A stretch of 64,000 bases of DNA, from positions 1-64,000 of the forward strand of contig NZ_JADMKT010000079.1 in NCBI RefSeq assembly GCF_016786255.1. The letters are read 5' to 3'. The position numbers were made by a program, and so were the translations under genes. The notes beneath the pieces are model-generated. The model saw only the letters and a program-made list of their open reading frames with translations, did not search any database and was not told the DNA's origin. Of this stretch, positions 60,561-64,000 are shown piece after piece. Each line of letters opens with the position of its first letter. Positions within the stretch are counted from its first letter, which is position 1. The stretch comes from Robertkochia sediminum. Its GTDB lineage: Bacteria; Bacteroidota; Bacteroidia; Flavobacteriales; Flavobacteriaceae.

Positions 60561-61438
60561 CATCCCCCCTTCCGTCTCCGGCTGATAAAACTCTCGGCTA
60601 CCACCGCCAAAATGATCACCGCTCCGCCGAGAATGGTATTCCCCCCGGGGATCTCCCCTAAAAACAACATCCCGAGCAGGATGCCATATACCGGTTGTAC
60701 ACTGCTCATGATACTCGCCGCCGTCACCGAAAAATACCGGAAGGTCATCAGCAATAAGGTATGTCCGATAGACGTGGTGATCACCGCCAACGCCAGGATC
60801 GGATAGAAATTCTCTGTGAACGTGGTTACCGAAGCCTTCCCTGCCACCGGGAACAACGCTATCGCCATGACGGCTAACTGCCAGGTCATCAGCACCGATC
60901 CGTTGTACTTCTTCACCTGGGGCTTTAGGATGATATTCCGCAGGGCATAGAACAAAGCCGAACACAACCCAAAGAGGATCGCAATGAAAAACTTGTTTTC
61001 CAGATCAAATTCCGGCACCAGAAGCCAGATACCTCCTAATACCATAGCCCCGAGAAGCAGGTGTATTTTTTTAAAAGGGGTCTTTAAGATGAGGGGTTCC
61101 AGCATGCTCGTTAGCACCGGATACGTATAAATGGAAAGCATCCCAATGGCTACCGACGAATACTGCAGCGCATAAAAATACGTCACCCAGTGGATCCCGA
61201 AAAAGAGTCCGCCAAGCACCACTATCCAACGGTCCTTCTTATTATCGATCTTAAAACTATACCCCTTAAACCAGGAAAAACCTCCGATCACCAAAGTTGC
61301 CAATAGCGCCCGATACCAGATGGTAAGCTCGGGATCGAGCTGTATATACCTGCCCAAAACTCCGCTACTGCTTATGCACAGCACTGCAAAGTTGAGCTGC
61401 AGGTAGGGCCACAGTCCTTTGTTCTCGGTTTCCTGCAT
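60560..61438 (-). CDS. EamA/DMT-family transporter
   Basis: 292 residues from MQETENKGLWPYLQL, chosen because it leaves 1 bp after the upstream stop; the longer frame would overlap that gene by 41 bp. Ten hydrophobic segments in two EamA repeats. The second repeat has HTLLLMTFRYFSVTAASIMSSVQPVYGILLGMLFLGEIPG, typical of the drug/metabolite transporter superfamily, and GVLGRYIQLDPELTIWYRALLATLVI is the usual first-repeat start. Substrate unknown. Confidence 0.9.
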   Translation of the reverse strand: MQETENKGLWPYLQLNFAVLCISSSGVLGRYIQLDPELTIWYRALLATLVIGGFSWFKGYSFKIDNKKDRWIVVLGGLFFGIHWVTYFYALQYSSVAIGMLSIYTYPVLTSMLEPLILKTPFKKIHLLLGAMVLGGIWLLVPEFDLENKFFIAILFGLCSALFYALRNIILKPQVKKYNGSVLMTWQLAVMAIALFPVAGKASVTTFTENFYPILALAVITTSIGHTLLLMTFRYFSVTAASIMSSVQPVYGILLGMLFLGEIPGGNTILGGAVIILAVVAESFISRRRKGG

Positions 61439-61439
61439 A

Positions 61440-62984
61440 CTAACGGATGAGTTGTGCGGCTTTTTCCCTGATGATATCACCTACCGGACGATTCTCGATC
61501 TTACTCTCCAGCCAGGAGATGATGTCCAGATACAGGAAGGCGCGCTTCTCATACGGGTGATCTTCAAATCCCTTCAGACGCTTGTGGAGCTTACGGAACT
61601 CGTCCTTAAGCTCGTGCGGATAAATATCCCCAAGGTTTCTCAGAAAGCGTATCATCTCCTTCTGCACCTCATGAAGCTCGTTCATCTTCAGCAGGAACTT
61701 ATACGTGCTACGCAATTGCACCTCGAGGTGGTAATCTAAACCGGCATCGTAATGCGCCACCAGGTTAAGTACCCGGGCAAAACACATGAGGTCCTCCCGC
61801 ATCTTGAGGTTCTTGTTCTCGATGATCTTTTTCAGGTAGGCAATACAGCTCTTATTGTCGCCCACTCCGAAATACATACAAGCGAGCTTATAGTAGAATA
61901 CCATTACGTGGTGCGCATCGATCTTACTTCCCCATTTTTTAATTCCGTCCAAAATGGCAGGCTCCAAAGCGATCCCCTCGCTAAAGCTCCCCTCCAGAAA
62001 GTGCATATTGAGCTTATTGCTGTTCACATAAAGGAATGCCAATACCTGCAGGTTATCGTTTACCGGAAACTTTTTGTCTGCAATAGCTTCCTGCATACGC
62101 TCCAGGCTCTCTTTAAAACCTGTTCGCGATTTCACCAAATACATGGTCTCCAGCAAATAGTTATTCCCCTTGAGGTAAAATACCGGATTGAGGTAGATCA
62201 TGGACGGATTCTCATAGAACAGGTCCACCCATTTTTTGGCGTATTTAAAACAGGCCAGAAAGTCCTGTGTCAGGAAGCTATACCACAGATACGCCTTACA
62301 CACCCATAGTTTCTCCCTGAAATCGAGGGTTGCCGGATCGTATTCAGGCAGGTGAGATTCAAAATACTCGGTGATCACCTTATATTCTTCATCGTTCTTT
62401 ACATATCCCAGCTTCAGCATGATCCCGTACAACTGAAGTGACAGGTTCGAAAGCTTACTGGTAAGTACGTTTTGCTGACTCAACTCCTTGGCCTGTATGG
62501 CCAGCTCATCGGCACGACCGCTGATACTTCGGGTAATGTATTGGGTTTCGATGATCTTCTCCAGCTCTACGATCTCATAGGCGATCACCTTTTCCTGGTT
62601 ATCGATGGCCACCGACTTCGCCTTATCGAGGATCTTCAAACTCTGTTTATACAATCCTTTATGGTAAAGAATGGTGGCAAAATCCAACTGCTCGCGAATC
62701 TGGATACGGATGTTCTGGTTCACAGGGTTCATACGCAGACTTATCAGGATCTGCTTGTATAAATGCGCTTTGAGATTGGATAGCTGCTGCTTTTTTACGA
62801 TCCCACTTTTAAGCACTTCTTTCTCATCATAGACCGTCATCTTATCCAAAAGATTGAACAAGGCCAGGAATTTGGCGTCAGCATTTACTCCAAGCCGATT
62901 CACAAAGAGTTTGAACTGCCTTTTTTCTGACTTGGAAAGGGATTTAACCAACACAAAAAGATTATCACTGGAAGCGCTTGTCAT
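61440..62984 (-). CDS. Uncharacterised alpha-helical (TPR-like) cytoplasmic protein
   Basis: 514 residues, almost entirely helical. The start LVKSLSKSEKRQFKLFVNRLG and repeats like LDFATILYHKGLYKQSLKILDKAKSVAIDNQ and YKLACMYFGVGDNKSCIAYLKKIIENKN look like degenerate tetratricopeptide units. No signal peptide or membrane segment. The protein seems to be a Bacteroidota-typical hypothetical without an assigned function. Followed after 1 bp by the EamA gene, so cotranscription is likely. Confidence 0.7.
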   Translation of the reverse strand: MTSASSDNLFVLVKSLSKSEKRQFKLFVNRLGVNADAKFLALFNLLDKMTVYDEKEVLKSGIVKKQQLSNLKAHLYKQILISLRMNPVNQNIRIQIREQLDFATILYHKGLYKQSLKILDKAKSVAIDNQEKVIAYEIVELEKIIETQYITRSISGRADELAIQAKELSQQNVLTSKLSNLSLQLYGIMLKLGYVKNDEEYKVITEYFESHLPEYDPATLDFREKLWVCKAYLWYSFLTQDFLACFKYAKKWVDLFYENPSMIYLNPVFYLKGNNYLLETMYLVKSRTGFKESLERMQEAIADKKFPVNDNLQVLAFLYVNSNKLNMHFLEGSFSEGIALEPAILDGIKKWGSKIDAHHVMVFYYKLACMYFGVGDNKSCIAYLKKIIENKNLKMREDLMCFARVLNLVAHYDAGLDYHLEVQLRSTYKFLLKMNELHEVQKEMIRFLRNLGDIYPHELKDEFRKLHKRLKGFEDHPYEKRAFLYLDIISWLESKIENRPVGDIIREKAAQLIR

Positions 62985-63064
62985 TGTAATACTTTTTAAG
63001 CTAACTAATTGATTTTCAGTTATTTATATAGGTTAAAACCCATTTAAACATTGTAATCTCTGCT

Positions 63065-63099
63065 GTAGGCCGATTCCTGTTACTTTTTAAACGGCCTAC
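63065..63099 (+). promoter_or_regulatory. Inverted repeat GTAGGCCG-N19-CGGCCTAC upstream of leuA
   Basis: A perfect 8-bp inverted repeat at 63065-63072 and 63092-63099, 39 bp before the leuA start. It could be an RNA hairpin in the leader or a binding site. The spacer 62985-63138 has no gene. Confidence 0.5.
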
Positions 63100-63138
63100 T
63101 TTCGGATTTCATTGATGAAATTAACTTAAAAAAACAAA

Positions 63139-64000
63139 ATGCATAACGAAAAAGTCCAAATCTTCGACACCACACTTCGGGATGGAGAACAAGTCCCTGG
63201 CTGTAAACTCGATACCGCCCAAAAACTTGTTATTGCCAGTCGTCTCGATGAGCTCGGTGTTGATGTTATAGAAGCCGGATTCCCAATTTCCAGTCCGGGC
63301 GATTTCAGATCGGTACAGGAGATCGGAAAGATCGTTAAGAATGCAACTGTTTGCGGATTGACACGCGCGGTAAAGAAAGATATCGAAGTGGCTGCCGAGG
63401 CCCTAAAGGGTGCAAAACGACCACGTATACATACCGGGATCGGAACATCTGATTCACACATCAAATACAAGTTCAACGCTACTAAGGAAGAGATCATCGA
63501 GCGTGCCGTAGCTGCGGTTTCTTACGCTAAGTCTTTTGTTGAAGATGTGGAATTCTATGCGGAAGATGCCGGAAGAACCGATAATGAGTTCCTCGCACGC
63601 GTTTGTGAGGCGGCGATCAAAGCCGGTGCTACCGTACTGAATATTCCTGACACGACAGGTTACTGTCTGCCCGAGGAGTATGGGAACAAGATGAAATACC
63701 TGAAAGAGAACGTTACTGGCATCCACAAAGCTATTTTGAGCTGCCACTGCCATAACGACCTGGGAATGGCTACCGCCAATTCTATCGCCGGGGTTATGAA
63801 CGGTGCCCGCCAGATCGAGTGTACCATTAACGGGATCGGAGAGCGTGCCGGAAACACTTCACTCGAAGAAGTGGTAATGATCATGAGGCAACATCCCGAC
63901 CTGAACCTGCAAACCGATATCAATACCCGCCTGCTTTACGATACCAGCCTTATGGTATCTGAAAAGATGGGCATGCCGGTACAGCCTAACAAGGCGATCG
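63139..64000 (+). CDS. leuA: 2-isopropylmalate synthase (5' part, runs off the window)
   Basis: 287 codons are visible from the ATG at 63139, and the gene continues beyond the right edge. [23 protein letters not shown] is the catalytic start, with metal-binding Asp and Arg. [47 protein letters not shown] (HxH metal site) and [20 protein letters not shown] are diagnostic for LeuA over homocitrate or citramalate synthases. It condenses acetyl-CoA with 2-oxoisovalerate in leucine synthesis. No Shine-Dalgarno, A-rich start region. Confidence 0.93.
   Translation, partial: MHNEKVQIFDTTLRDGEQVPGCKLDTAQKLVIASRLDELGVDVIEAGFPISSPGDFRSVQEIGKIVKNATVCGLTRAVKKDIEVAAEALKGAKRPRIHTGIGTSDSHIKYKFNATKEEIIERAVAAVSYAKSFVEDVEFYAEDAGRTDNEFLARVCEAAIKAGATVLNIPDTTGYCLPEEYGNKMKYLKENVTGIHKAILSCHCHNDLGMATANSIAGVMNGARQIECTINGIGERAGNTSLEEVVMIMRQHPDLNLQTDINTRLLYDTSLMVSEKMGMPVQPNKAI

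Noticed and set aside
60546-60965. 139-codon minus-strand frame inside the EamA transporter gene
   Set aside because: Out-of-frame shadow on the same strand; the transporter frame has all expected membrane segments.

Overview
The window looks like chromosome from a member of the Flavobacteriaceae (Bacteroidota). Start codons have no clear Shine-Dalgarno sequences; the bases before them are simply A-rich. Many genes have a TAnnTTTG box just upstream, which is the Bacteroidota -7 promoter element. The gene families also fit: UpxY-type NusG paralogue, stand-alone four-helix-bundle (IVP) proteins, GxxExxY protein, DUF4252, TSP3-repeat lipoproteins and RES/Xre. No rRNA, tRNA or CRISPR array was seen.

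Layout. (1) 1-1321: a complete IS3-family element. (2) 1.4-3.8 kb: end of a polysaccharide gene cluster (beta-propeller-like protein plus GT4). (3) 4.4-10.5 kb: two dihydrolipoyl dehydrogenases, with two toxin-antitoxin pairs, a 47-residue cysteine-rich protein missed by length cut-offs, and two IVP genes between and beside them. (4) 10.6-47.4 kb: a large capsule/exopolysaccharide locus, mostly on the minus strand. Reading in the direction of transcription from 47.4 kb: UpxY antiterminator, GDP-mannose and GDP-fucose synthesis (manC, gmd, fcl), export and chain-length control (wza, wzc), a PHP phosphatase on the opposite strand, wzi, dTDP-rhamnose synthesis (rfbDBAC), flippase, putative polymerase, five glycosyltransferases or accessory enzymes, wecB, WecA-like initiating transferase, TviB-type dehydrogenase, then a second flippase and a glycosyltransferase. 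Two TSP3 lipoproteins sit inside on the plus strand. The 26.5-31.4 kb core (polymerase, flippase, GT2, kinase-like protein) is visibly more AT-rich than its flanks, as expected of the strain-specific part of such loci. (5) 48-51.4 kb: an operon of NlpC/P60 lipoprotein, AOS-type PLP enzyme and dipeptide epimerase, probably for murein-peptide use. (6) 52.3-64 kb: housekeeping genes (sdaA, panB, rluA-type, EamA transporter, leuA start) separated by repeat-rich spacers and two more toxin-antitoxin pairs.

The chemistry predicts a Wzx/Wzy-type polymer initiated on undecaprenyl phosphate, with GDP-fucose, dTDP-rhamnose, a UDP-HexNAc uronic acid and possibly ManNAc as available donors. Wzc and the PHP phosphatase would form the phosphorylation switch.

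The most unusual content is between genes. Seven IVP genes are scattered through the window, and six have the same near-palindromic box (consensus TATAGAAAATAWTCTATA) next to a -7-like element. An 8-bp tandem repeat lies at the expected -33 position of upxY and recurs inside the signal-peptide codons of the NlpC/P60 lipoprotein, suggesting phase-variable expression. A promoter-bearing block of about 140 bp is duplicated upstream of wza and manC. Spacers are filled with arrays of 7- and 8-bp units and REP-like hairpins, including seven tandem copies of an 82-bp unit.
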